The translations under genes were made by a program, and so were the position numbers. Positions 41,488-49,069 of a stretch of 64,000 bases of DNA are shown here, one piece after another (position 1 is the stretch's first letter; every line of letters starts with the position of its first letter). The notes beneath the pieces are model-generated. The model was given only the letters and a program-made list of their open reading frames with translations. It was not told the origin of the DNA and made no database searches. Origin of the DNA: Cupriavidus basilensis (lineage in GTDB: Bacteria > Pseudomonadota > Gammaproteobacteria > Burkholderiales > Burkholderiaceae); contig NZ_BBQM01000012.1 in assembly GCF_000876015.1 (NCBI RefSeq), positions 682,001-746,000 of the forward strand. The letters are read 5' to 3'.

Positions 41488-41505
41488 CATGTCAACATTG
41501 TCATG
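41488..41505. promoter_or_regulatory. CusR/CopR-type operator upstream of the copper cluster
   Basis: CATGTCAACATTGTCATG contains ATGTCA-N4-TGTCAT, one base away from the CusR core ATGACA-N4-TGTCAT. It lies in the gap between the response regulator and the His/Met-rich gene, 34 bases before a TACAAT box. An almost identical 18-base site (two differences) occurs at 53267-53284. It may also affect the regulator gene itself. Confidence 0.7.
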
Positions 41506-41538
41506 TTCGCGTCACGCTCAGGCGGCTTTCAATGCGGG

Positions 41539-41544
41539 TACAAT
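41539..41544 (+). promoter_or_regulatory. -10 element of the copper cluster
   Basis: TACAAT (five of six matches) lies 26 bases before the ATG at 41571. The expected -35 position has no good match, typical of promoters that need a response regulator bound upstream. Confidence 0.5.
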
Positions 41545-41570
41545 ACCGCATCCATTTTTGCCCGGTTTCG

Positions 41571-42113
41571 ATGAAACGCGCCCTCCGCTGCTTCCTGTTG
41601 TGCCTTGCCATGATCGCGCTGCCCGCACAGAGCATCGCGGCGGCGGTCATGATGGTATGCAGCACCGCGCAGTCGATCCGGGCGCCGCACCACCACGCCA
41701 TGCCGGCGGCGGCGATGGCCGCGATCTCGGTCGATTCGCCGGCCATCGAGTCGATGATGCTGCGCCACGCCGCCATGAAGTCAGCGGCGGAAGCGGCGCT
41801 CGCCGGCGGGCATTGCCATGACGACGCGGCGGCGCACGAGATGCCCGCCGCTGCCGACGACGACGACATGGCCGCCGCCGGGCCGCTCGCGCTGCATCCC
41901 GCCGACCCGCACGCCGGCCACCACCACGCCGGTCACGGCGCCGGCGGCACGTGCAGCGCCTGCGCGGCCTGCGCCGCCGGCGCGGTGATCCCCACCATCC
42001 TCCCTGAACTCGCGCTGGCCAGCCACGGCCATGCCGCGCCGCAGGCGGCGCTCGCCGCCTTCGCGGGTTTCCTCCCCGCCCCCTCCGACCGTCCGCCCGC
42101 CGCACGCTGCTGA
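41571..42113 (+). CDS. His/Met/Cys-rich exported protein, head of the copper cluster
   Basis: A 180-residue protein with an N-terminal signal segment (CFLLCLAMIALPAQSIAAA) and many possible metal ligands: HHHAMPAAAMAAI, HCHDD, HPADPHAGHHHAGH and CSACAACA. I know no defined function; it resembles metal-responsive periplasmic proteins found in front of cop, cus and czc operons. The start at 41571 is chosen for the signal peptide. It is the first gene after the operator and TACAAT box and is divergent from the two-component system, so copper induction is likely. Confidence 0.72.
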   Translation: MKRALRCFLLCLAMIALPAQSIAAAVMMVCSTAQSIRAPHHHAMPAAAMAAISVDSPAIESMMLRHAAMKSAAEAALAGGHCHDDAAAHEMPAAADDDDMAAAGPLALHPADPHAGHHHAGHGAGGTCSACAACAAGAVIPTILPELALASHGHAAPQAALAAFAGFLPAPSDRPPAARC

Positions 42114-42223
42114 CACCCGAGGTGCGTCCATCGCACGCTCGCCGAAGTCCGTTCCAGGGTTGATCTTCCGGGTCGGCCCTTCCCGCGCCGACCGCGGCGC
42201 ACCCCACGAACACTGAGGTTGTC

Positions 42224-42622
42224 ATGCAATACGTCCGCATCCTGGCGGCGGCCTGCCTGTTGCTCGGGCCGGCCCTGGCGTCGGCGCAGTCCGGCGGCGC
42301 GCCCGCCGCAACGCCTGCCGGTCCGTCCGCCGGTCAATCCGCCAACAAGCCGGTCGATCCGTCCGCCAGTCCCGCCGCCACGCCCGGCGATCCGCTCGAT
42401 CCCGGCGCCGCGGTGCCGCCGCTGCCATCGCCTGACGTGCTGGCCGGCTACCTGCCGTTCCAGGCGCAGCCGGTCGCGCCGTGGCGCCAGACCAATGCGC
42501 AGGTCACGCCCGGCGCGGCCGGGAACGCGGCGCCCGACACCGGCGCCATGCCGATGCCAGCCGCGCCGGGCAATGCCGGCGCGGCTGCCCCGGCGCCCGG
42601 CGGGCACACCCACCATCACTGA
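42224..42622 (+). CDS. Pro/Ala-rich exported protein of the copper cluster
   Basis: A 132-residue low-complexity protein with signal peptide (MQYVRILAAACLLLGPALASAQ) and a C-terminal GGHTHHH, which may bind metal. The middle, around PDVLAGYLPFQAQPVAPWRQTNAQVT, looks like the only ordered part. The stop lies nine bases before the TolC-family gene, so it belongs to the same operon. No function is known to me. Confidence 0.68.
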   Translation: MQYVRILAAACLLLGPALASAQSGGAPAATPAGPSAGQSANKPVDPSASPAATPGDPLDPGAAVPPLPSPDVLAGYLPFQAQPVAPWRQTNAQVTPGAAGNAAPDTGAMPMPAAPGNAGAAAPAPGGHTHHH

Positions 42623-42631
42623 GGAAGCCGC

Positions 42632-44077
42632 ATGTCTTTTCCATTTCCCGGGCGCCCGGCGGCATCCAGGGCGGGGCTGGCCGCGGCCGCCTGCGCGCTG
42701 CTGCTGGCCGGCTGCGCCAGCTTCACCGATGACGGCGGCTTCGGCACCGCCGCCGAGGCCGCGCGCCAGCGGCTCGGCCAGGACGCGCTCTGGGTGCGCT
42801 CCGACCAGGACCGCGCCGAGGCCTACCGCCGCACCCAGGCGCTGCTGGCCGAGCCGCTCGATGCCGACAGCGCGGTGCAGATCGCGCTGCTCAACAACGC
42901 CGGCCTGCAGGCCGCCTTCGCCGAGCTCGGCATCTCGGAAGCCGAATACGTGCAGGCCACGCGCCTGCCCAACCCCGGCTTTTCCTTCAGCCGCACGCGC
43001 CAGGGCGACGACCTCAAGATCGACCGCGCCATCGCCGTGGGCCTGGTCAACCTGCTGACGCTGCCGCTGGTGGCGCGCATCGAGCAGGATCGCTTCGCGC
43101 AGGCCCGGCTGGCGGTGGCCGATACGCTGCTGCGGCAGGCGTTCGCCACCCGCCGCGCCTTCGTCAACGCGGTCGCGGCGGAACAGGCGGCGCGCTACGC
43201 CGAGCAGGTCAGGCACGCCGCCGAGACCGGCGCGCTGTTCGCGCGCGACCTCGCGCGCGCCGGCAACGTCAGCGCGCTGGACCACGCGCGCGAGCAGGCC
43301 TTCTATGCCGATGCCGCCGCGCAGCTGGCGCGCGCGCGCCAGCAGGCGCTGGCCGCGCGCGAGCAGCTCACGCGCCGCCTCGGCCTGTGGGGCACCGGCG
43401 CGCAATACCGCCTGCCCGAACGCCTGCCGGACCTGCCCAAGGCCCGTCCCGCGCTCACCGACCTGGAGGGTTATGCCATCGGCAACCGGCTCGACCTGCA
43501 GGCCGGCCGCGTGCAACTGGAAAGCCTGGCGCGCTCGCTCGGCCTCACGCGCGCCACGCGCTTCGTCAGCGTGATCGACGTGGCCTACCTGCGCAACTCG
43601 GAGACGGCCAAGCCCACCGAGAGCGGCTACGGCATCAATATCGAGATCCCGCTGTTCGACTGGGGCGGCGCGCGCGTGGCGCGGGCCGAGGCGGTCTACA
43701 TGCAGGCCGCCGCGCGCCTGGCGGAAAGCGCGGTCGACGCGCGCTCGGAAGTGCGCGAGAACTATGCCGGCTACCAGGCGCGCTACGACATCGCGCGGCA
43801 CTACCGCGACGAGGTGGTGCCGCTGCGCAAGCGCATCACCGACGAAGACCTGCTGCGCTACAACGGCATGCTGGTCAGCGTGTTCGAACTGCTGGCCGAC
43901 GCGCGCGAGCAGGTCAACGCGGTCAACGGCTATCTCGACGCGCTGCGCGAATACTGGCTGGCCGAGACCGACCTGCAGGCCACGCTGGGAGGACGCCTGC
44001 CCGGCGCCGATGCGCCCCCGCCCTCCCCGCCGCCCGCCGGGTCCGCCCCGGCCGCCGCCCAGCCCAAAGGAAACTGA
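42632..44077 (+). CDS. Lipoprotein TolC-family outer-membrane efflux protein
   Basis: A 481-residue outer-membrane factor with a lipobox (LLAGC, Cys28) and two TolC-type coiled-coil halves. The conserved NPGFSFSRTR strand segment and the periplasmic helices around LLRYNGMLVSVFELLADAREQVNAVNGYLDALREYWLAETDLQ are visible. No RND pump or adaptor gene lies in this cluster, so it may pair with another system or help the neighbouring multicopper oxidase and cupredoxin clear copper from the periplasm. The C-terminal tail is Pro/Ala-rich. The MCO gene starts two bases after the stop. Confidence 0.87.
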   Translation: MSFPFPGRPAASRAGLAAAACALLLAGCASFTDDGGFGTAAEAARQRLGQDALWVRSDQDRAEAYRRTQALLAEPLDADSAVQIALLNNAGLQAAFAELGISEAEYVQATRLPNPGFSFSRTRQGDDLKIDRAIAVGLVNLLTLPLVARIEQDRFAQARLAVADTLLRQAFATRRAFVNAVAAEQAARYAEQVRHAAETGALFARDLARAGNVSALDHAREQAFYADAAAQLARARQQALAAREQLTRRLGLWGTGAQYRLPERLPDLPKARPALTDLEGYAIGNRLDLQAGRVQLESLARSLGLTRATRFVSVIDVAYLRNSETAKPTESGYGINIEIPLFDWGGARVARAEAVYMQAAARLAESAVDARSEVRENYAGYQARYDIARHYRDEVVPLRKRITDEDLLRYNGMLVSVFELLADAREQVNAVNGYLDALREYWLAETDLQATLGGRLPGADAPPPSPPPAGSAPAAAQPKGN

Positions 44078-44079
44078 AC

Positions 44080-45390
44080 ATGGTCACCCGAAGACAATTC
44101 CTGCATGGCTCCGGCGCCGCCATGCTCGGCGCGGCGCTGGTGTCGCGCGCCGGCGCCGCCGCGCTGCCCGAAGCCGCGCTGCAATCGAGCCCCGCCACGC
44201 AGGCGCCACTCCAGCCCGCCTCCGGCCGGCCCTACAACCCCGTGGTCACGCTCAACGGCTGGAGCCTGCCGTGGCGCATGCGGCAAGGCTGGAAGGAATT
44301 CCACCTGGTGGCCGAGCCGGTCGAGCGCGAGTTCGCGCCCGGCATGAAGGCGCACCTGTGGGGCTACAACGGCCAGAGCCCGGGCCCCACCATCGAATGC
44401 GTGGAAGGCGACAAGGTCCGCATCTTCGTCACCAACAAGCTGCCCGAGCACACCACCGTGCACTGGCACGGCGTCATCCTGCCGGCCGGCATGGACGGCG
44501 TGGGCGGCCTGTCGCAACCGCATATCCCGCCGGGCAAGACCTTCGTCTATGAGTTCGAGATGAAGCACGCCGGCACCTTCATGTACCACCCGCATTCCGA
44601 CGAGATGGTGCAGATGGCGATGGGCATGATGGGTTTCATCGTGGTGCACCCGAAAGACCCGGCGCAGATGCAGGTCGACCGCGACTTCGTCTTCCTGATC
44701 GCCGCCTACGACATCGATCCGGGCTCCTACACGCCGCGCGTGGCCGAGATGACCAACTTCAACATGTGGACCTGGAACAGCCGCGTGTTCCCCGGCATCG
44801 ACAGCCTGCCCGCGCGGCTCGGCGACCGCGTGCGCATCCGCTTCGGCAACCTGACCATGACCAACCACCCGATCCACCTGCACGGCCACCGCTTCGAGGT
44901 GGCCGGCACCGACGGCGGCTGGGTGCCGCCGTCGGCGCGCTGGCCCGAAGTCACCGCCGACGTGGCCGTGGGCCAGATGCGCGCCATCGAGTTCGTGGCC
45001 GACAACCCGGGCGACTGGGCCTTCCACTGCCACAAGTCGCACCACACCATGAACGCGATGGGCCACCAGGTTCCCACCATGATCGGCGTCCGGCAAGAAG
45101 AGCTCACCAAACGCATGAGCGCGCTGGTGCCGGACTACATGTCGATGGGCGAGGCCGGCATGGCGGACATGGGCAGCATGGAGATGCCGCTGCCCGACAA
45201 CACCCTGCCGATGATGAGCGGGCAAGGCCCGTTCGGGCCGATCGAGATGGGCGGCATGTTCAGCGTGCTCAAGGTGCGCGCCGGCCTGGGCCGCAACGAC
45301 TACCGCGACCCGGGCTGGTACCGCCATCCCAAGGGCACGGTTGCCTTCGAATACACCGAGTCCGCCGGCAAGCCGGCGCGACGCCCCTGA
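44080..45390 (+). CDS. TAT-exported multicopper oxidase
   Basis: A 436-residue multicopper oxidase that probably oxidises Cu(I) to the less toxic Cu(II) in the periplasm. The N-terminus has a TAT signal (TRRQFLHGSG). All copper sites are present in order: HWHG (H128, H130), HPH (H170, H172), HPIHLHGH and the Cys-containing FHCHKSHHTMNAM, whose Cys, His and Met fit the type-1 site. A Met-rich tail (MGEAGMADMGSMEMP) may bind extra copper. The length suggests a compact two-cupredoxin-domain form instead of the 600-residue CopA type. It is translated closely with the TolC and cupredoxin genes. Confidence 0.9.
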   Translation: MVTRRQFLHGSGAAMLGAALVSRAGAAALPEAALQSSPATQAPLQPASGRPYNPVVTLNGWSLPWRMRQGWKEFHLVAEPVEREFAPGMKAHLWGYNGQSPGPTIECVEGDKVRIFVTNKLPEHTTVHWHGVILPAGMDGVGGLSQPHIPPGKTFVYEFEMKHAGTFMYHPHSDEMVQMAMGMMGFIVVHPKDPAQMQVDRDFVFLIAAYDIDPGSYTPRVAEMTNFNMWTWNSRVFPGIDSLPARLGDRVRIRFGNLTMTNHPIHLHGHRFEVAGTDGGWVPPSARWPEVTADVAVGQMRAIEFVADNPGDWAFHCHKSHHTMNAMGHQVPTMIGVRQEELTKRMSALVPDYMSMGEAGMADMGSMEMPLPDNTLPMMSGQGPFGPIEMGGMFSVLKVRAGLGRNDYRDPGWYRHPKGTVAFEYTESAGKPARRP

Positions 45391-45404
45391 CCAGGAGACC
45401 CGAC

Positions 45405-45899
45405 ATGAACCGACCGAAATCCCGCGCGGCCCGCGCACTGCTGGCGCTGGCCGGCGCGCTCGCGCTGTCTTCCACGCTGTCTTCCGCGCTGGCCGCCGGC
45501 AACCATGCCGGCCACCATGACGATGCCGGCACCGCCGGCCAGCCCGGCGACGCCGCCCGGGTCACGCGCACCATCGCCATCGACATGGGCGACGACATGC
45601 GTTTCTCGCCGCCGCACGTCGAGGTCCGCGCCGGCGAAACGATCCGTTTCGTGGTGCGCAATGCCGGCCGGCTGCGCCATGAGATGGTGATCGCCGACGA
45701 GGCCGACCTCAAGGCCCATTACGCCGCCATGCTGAAGATGCCGGAGATGGAGCACGCCGATCCCGGCGCCGTCACGCTCGACGCCGGCCAGAGCGGCGAG
45801 CTGGTCTGGCGCTTCCCGCGGGGCGGCCGCGTGCCGTTCGCGTGCCTGCAGCCCGGCCACTACGACGCCGGCATGCGCGGCGAAGTGCGCGTGCGCTGA
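45405..45899 (+). CDS. Periplasmic cupredoxin
   Basis: A 164-residue secreted plastocyanin/azurin-like protein with a signal peptide ending in LSSALAAGN. Type-1 copper ligands are visible: His in RHEMVIAD, then Cys, His and Met in FACLQPGHYDAGM. A short His-rich stretch (HAGHHDDAG) follows the signal peptide. It probably passes copper or electrons to the oxidase encoded just upstream. AGGAGA precedes the ATG. Confidence 0.88.
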   Translation: MNRPKSRAARALLALAGALALSSTLSSALAAGNHAGHHDDAGTAGQPGDAARVTRTIAIDMGDDMRFSPPHVEVRAGETIRFVVRNAGRLRHEMVIADEADLKAHYAAMLKMPEMEHADPGAVTLDAGQSGELVWRFPRGGRVPFACLQPGHYDAGMRGEVRVR

Positions 45900-45944
45900 A
45901 TCGGGCCGCGCCTGCTGAATATCAACACACAAGGAAAACACGAC

Positions 45945-46292
45945 ATGAAGACCAGTCGATACCTGATCGCCCTGCTGGCGCTGCTCGGCGCCGCCGCCGC
46001 GCTGCCCGCCGTCGCAGCCGGCAACACCGGCGCTGACGCCACCGCCGCCGCGCAGGCGCAAACCCCGCTGACCGAAGGCGAAATCCGCAAGGTGGATGCC
46101 GCGGCGGGCAAGCTGACCATCAGGCATGGCCCCATCGTCAACCTCGACATGTCGGCCATGACCATGATCTTCCGCGTGCGGGACCCCGCCATGATCGGGC
46201 GGGTCAAGGAAGGCGACCGCGTGAGATTCACCGTGGAGCGCGTCGACGGCGCGCTGACGGTCACGGCGCTGGAGGTGGCGCCGGCGCAATAG
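45945..46292 (+). CDS. CusF-like periplasmic copper chaperone
   Basis: A 115-residue exported protein of the CusF domain family. In E. coli CusF, copper is held by H36, M47 and M49 with W44 stacking over it. Here the aligned stretch HGPIVNLDMSAMTMIF keeps the His and both Met, but has Met where the Trp is expected. It has a normal signal peptide (MKTSRYLIALLALLGAAAALPAVAAG). It is the last gene of the copper cluster and probably delivers Cu(I) to the oxidase or to an efflux system. Confidence 0.87.
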   Translation: MKTSRYLIALLALLGAAAALPAVAAGNTGADATAAAQAQTPLTEGEIRKVDAAAGKLTIRHGPIVNLDMSAMTMIFRVRDPAMIGRVKEGDRVRFTVERVDGALTVTALEVAPAQ

Positions 46293-46370
46293 GCGCGCCT
46301 TGCCGCGCGCGAACCGGCGGCTGTCCGGCGATTGTCCGCCGATTATCTGGCGGCGCGTGGCTGCCGGCGG

Positions 46371-46694
46371 CTATTCGACCCGGAAGAACTCCACCGACTG
46401 GCCGGCGTTTACCGCGCGCTGCAGCCATTCCGGGCGCTCGCCGGTGCCGTCCCAGCTCTGCCCGAGGGCGTTGCGGTAGAGGGGCTTGGCCGGCTTCGGG
46501 GCTGCCGGGAGCGTGGCCGCTTCCGCCGCGCCGGCCGCCGGCGCACTCGGCGCATCGGGCTCGTCGCCCTCGTCCGGCTGCGCTTCGGCAAAACAGCCGG
46601 CTTCAACCAAATCGTCGAACGTGAGGCCGTGGCGATCCATCTGCTCACGGACCCACGCCGCCGCGGCTATTCTGGCTTCATCAGACTCTGACAT
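46371..46694 (-). CDS. Small H-NS-family C-terminal-domain protein
   Basis: A 107-residue protein whose last 35 residues (YRNALGQSWDGTGERPEWLQRAVNAGQSVEFFRV) match the H-NS DNA-binding tail W-x-G-x-G-x-x-P-x-W. The N-terminal helix region MSESDEARIAAAAWVREQMDRHGLTFDDLVEAG is much shorter than the H-NS oligomerisation domain, and a Pro/Ala-rich linker separates the two. The motif reads GTGERP where many family members have GRGRRP, so DNA affinity may differ. It could modulate other H-NS-like proteins. It is convergent with the copper cluster. Confidence 0.82.
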   Translation of the reverse strand: MSESDEARIAAAAWVREQMDRHGLTFDDLVEAGCFAEAQPDEGDEPDAPSAPAAGAAEAATLPAAPKPAKPLYRNALGQSWDGTGERPEWLQRAVNAGQSVEFFRVE

Positions 46695-46710
46695 GGACTT
46701 TCGTAATTGA

Positions 46711-46724
46711 CCTTGCCGGCAAGG
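46711..46724. promoter_or_regulatory. Palindrome upstream of the H-NS-family gene
   Basis: CCTTGCCGGCAAGG is a perfect 14-base palindrome 17 bases before the start codon. A second half-like GCCGGCAA occurs at 46730-46737. It could be an autoregulatory site or a small hairpin. The rest of the 46695-46979 gap shows no gene. Confidence 0.35.
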
Positions 46725-46979
46725 ATGGGCCGGCAAAGCGAAGGAAGGGGGGTAATCCGGCGGGTCGTGCCGCCTGTCGCCCGAGATTTTACAGGGTCTT
46801 GCGCCAATGCTGGCAGAGACAATTCCTACGGATTATTTCACGACAGGTTCCGCGCCCGCATGGCCGGGCCAAGGCGCGCCGGCGCTTGCACCACAATGGC
46901 GCCAGTTGCCCTTGATCCCCCTCATGCCGGCAGGGAATTTCCGCCAGAGGCATCAGGCCGGCAAAATCCCGGCGGCGCC

Positions 46980-47942
46980 TCAGGGCACCCACCAGTAGCG
47001 CGTGATGTGGAAGAACACCGGCGCGGCGAACACCACCGAGTCGAGCCGGTCGAGCATGCCGCCGTGGCCCTGGATCATGTGGCCCCAGTCCTTGATGCCG
47101 CGGTCGCGCTTGATGGCCGACATCACCAGCCCGCCGAGAAAGCCCATCAGCGCGATCACCAGCGCGATCAGGCCAGCCTTCCACGGCGAGCCGTAGGGCG
47201 TGATCCACCACAGCGAGGCGCCCAGCGCGGTGGCGCTGGCCACGCCGCCGACAAACCCTTCCACGGTCTTGGACGGCGACAGCAGCGGCGCGATCTTGCG
47301 CCGGCCGCACAGCTTGCCCCACACGTACTGGAGCACGTCGCTGCCCTGCACCACGATCACCAGGAAGGCGATCAGCAGCAGGTTGCGGTCCTCGAAGCCG
47401 GGAATCGGCAGCGTCAGCAGCGCGGGCACGTGTGAGACGCAGAACACGCACACCATCACCGCCCACTGCACGCCCGCGCAGCGCTCCAGGAAGCGCGTGG
47501 TTTCCTCGGAGAGCGCCGACAGGATCGGCAGGATCAGGAAGGCGTAGACCGGGATCAGGATCGAGAACAGCCCGTACCAGCCGATGTAGACCAGCACGTA
47601 TTGCAGCGGCAGGAACACGAAGAACGCCGCCACGATGGCGCGGTGGTCGCCGCGCCGCGTGGTGGTGATGGTGACGAACTCGCGCAGCGCGAAGAACGAC
47701 AGCAGGTAGAACAGCACGATGATGGCGGTGCGCCCCAGCACGAAGGCCACGCCCAACACGCCGATCATCCACCACCACGCCGACACGCGCGCGCCGAGGT
47801 TGTCGATCACCGCGTGCGGGCGGCCGCCGGCGACGCGCCAGCGCAGCAGCGCCGTCACCGCGGAGGCCAGCACCAGCACGCCGAACACCGCCGCGAACAG
47901 CAGCCAGGTCTCGCGCAGCACAGCCGGATACGAATGCATCAT
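46980..47942 (-). CDS. ynbB: CdsA-family phosphatidate cytidylyltransferase, YnbB-like
   Basis: A 320-residue polytopic membrane protein that would make CDP-diacylglycerol or a similar CDP-activated lipid. The C-terminal CdsA signature is complete: KRDRGIKDWG then HGGMLDRLDS, preceded by SPSKTVEGFVGG. Two adjacent ATGs start the frame; AAGGA precedes the first. It ends a six-gene operon that also contains YnbA-, YnbC- and YnbD-like genes, as in E. coli ynbABCD. A housekeeping cdsA normally lies elsewhere, so this copy is probably dedicated to the lipid made by this cluster. Confidence 0.88.
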   Translation of the reverse strand: MMHSYPAVLRETWLLFAAVFGVLVLASAVTALLRWRVAGGRPHAVIDNLGARVSAWWWMIGVLGVAFVLGRTAIIVLFYLLSFFALREFVTITTTRRGDHRAIVAAFFVFLPLQYVLVYIGWYGLFSILIPVYAFLILPILSALSEETTRFLERCAGVQWAVMVCVFCVSHVPALLTLPIPGFEDRNLLLIAFLVIVVQGSDVLQYVWGKLCGRRKIAPLLSPSKTVEGFVGGVASATALGASLWWITPYGSPWKAGLIALVIALMGFLGGLVMSAIKRDRGIKDWGHMIQGHGGMLDRLDSVVFAAPVFFHITRYWWVP

Positions 47943-47947
47943 GGTCC

Positions 47948-48583
47948 TTACTCCAGCGCCGGCGCCAGCGCCAGCAGGCCCGCGCGGCAACGCGCCAGGA
48001 AATCGTCCTTGGCTTCTTCCGCGCCGAGGGTCAGCGGCTTGCCGAACGTCACCGTGCACAGCAGCGGCACCGGCACCACCTCGCCCTTGGGCATCACGCG
48101 GTTGAGGTTGTCGATCCAAACCGGCACGAACTCCACGTTGCCGCACACGCGCGCCAGGTGATAGATGCCGCTCTTGAACGGCAGCAGCCGCGCGTCGGTG
48201 GTGTTGCGCGTGCCCTCGGGAAACAGGATCAGCGAATCGCCCCGCAGCACCGCCGCCTTCATCAGCGCCACCGGGTCGGTGGCGCCGCCCTCGTGGCCGC
48301 CGCCGCTGCGGTCGATCAGCAGGGCGTTGAACACGTCCCGCCCGATGAAGCGGCGCACGGCCGACCGGTTCCAGTAGTCCGCGCCAGCCACCGGCCGCGT
48401 CAGCCGGCGCAGGTCCGGCGGCAGGCAGCCCCAGATCAGCACGAAGTCGCCGTGGCTGCTGTGGTTGGCAAAATAGACGCGCTGCACGGCCGCCGGCAGG
48501 CAGCCGTTCCAGCGGGCCTGCATGCCCGTGAGCAGGCGCGCGAACAGGATGATGGCGCGCGCCACCAGCTTGGAAAACCACAT
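47948..48583 (-). CDS. PlsC-family 1-acylglycerol-3-phosphate acyltransferase
   Basis: A 211-residue membrane-bound acyltransferase with the HX4D catalytic motif in NHSSHGDFVL and the FPEGTR substrate-binding motif. It has one hydrophobic N-terminal region. Family members acylate lysophosphatidate or related lipids. It starts six bases after the small membrane-protein gene and ends five bases before ynbB, so acylation and CDP-activation steps are encoded together. This gene is not part of the E. coli ynb cluster. Confidence 0.87.
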   Translation of the reverse strand: MWFSKLVARAIILFARLLTGMQARWNGCLPAAVQRVYFANHSSHGDFVLIWGCLPPDLRRLTRPVAGADYWNRSAVRRFIGRDVFNALLIDRSGGGHEGGATDPVALMKAAVLRGDSLILFPEGTRNTTDARLLPFKSGIYHLARVCGNVEFVPVWIDNLNRVMPKGEVVPVPLLCTVTFGKPLTLGAEEAKDDFLARCRAGLLALAPALE

Positions 48584-48589
48584 GGCTCG

Positions 48590-49069
48590 TTATCTCAGCA
48601 GAAGCAACAGCAGGGCCGCCAGCAATTGCAGCGCGGCCAGCGCCGCGGCCCACGGAAGGAAGCGCAGCGCGCCGCGGGCGCGCTGCGCGAGACTGCGGCC
48701 GGGCTCGCCCGGCGCGGCGCGCCGCAGCCAGCCCAGTTGCCGCAGCGCATGGTCCAGCGCCGCCAGCGGCGCGCCGGGCGCGGGGTCCGCCGCCAGCGCC
48801 GCGAACAAAGGCCGGTCGATGGTGACGCGCACCAGCAGCCACAGTTGCAGCGCGCCGGCCAGCGCGGCGACGATGCCCAGCGCCAGGTAGACCGTGCCCG
48901 CCGGCGACAACGTGCCGGCCAGCAGCACGTTGATCAGCGCCAGCACCAGCCCGGCCCAGGTCAGCCGGGCCGCGGCGTCGAGGCCACCCACCGCGGCCAG
49001 CGCGACCCAGCGCGCGGCCTCGGCGTCGCGCCGGCTGTCGTCGTCCTCGTTATCCAATGCGTCCGGCAT
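48590..49069 (-). CDS. Small membrane protein within the ynb-type operon
   Basis: A 159-residue protein with about three or four hydrophobic segments, including AGLVLALINVLLAGTLSP and a leucine-rich C-terminal helix. I do not recognise a family. It overlaps the upstream ynbD by 20 bases and precedes the acyltransferase gene by six bases. A scaffold or subunit role for the lipid enzymes is possible but unproved. Confidence 0.7.
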   Translation of the reverse strand: MPDALDNEDDDSRRDAEAARWVALAAVGGLDAAARLTWAGLVLALINVLLAGTLSPAGTVYLALGIVAALAGALQLWLLVRVTIDRPLFAALAADPAPGAPLAALDHALRQLGWLRRAAPGEPGRSLAQRARGALRFLPWAAALAALQLLAALLLLLLR

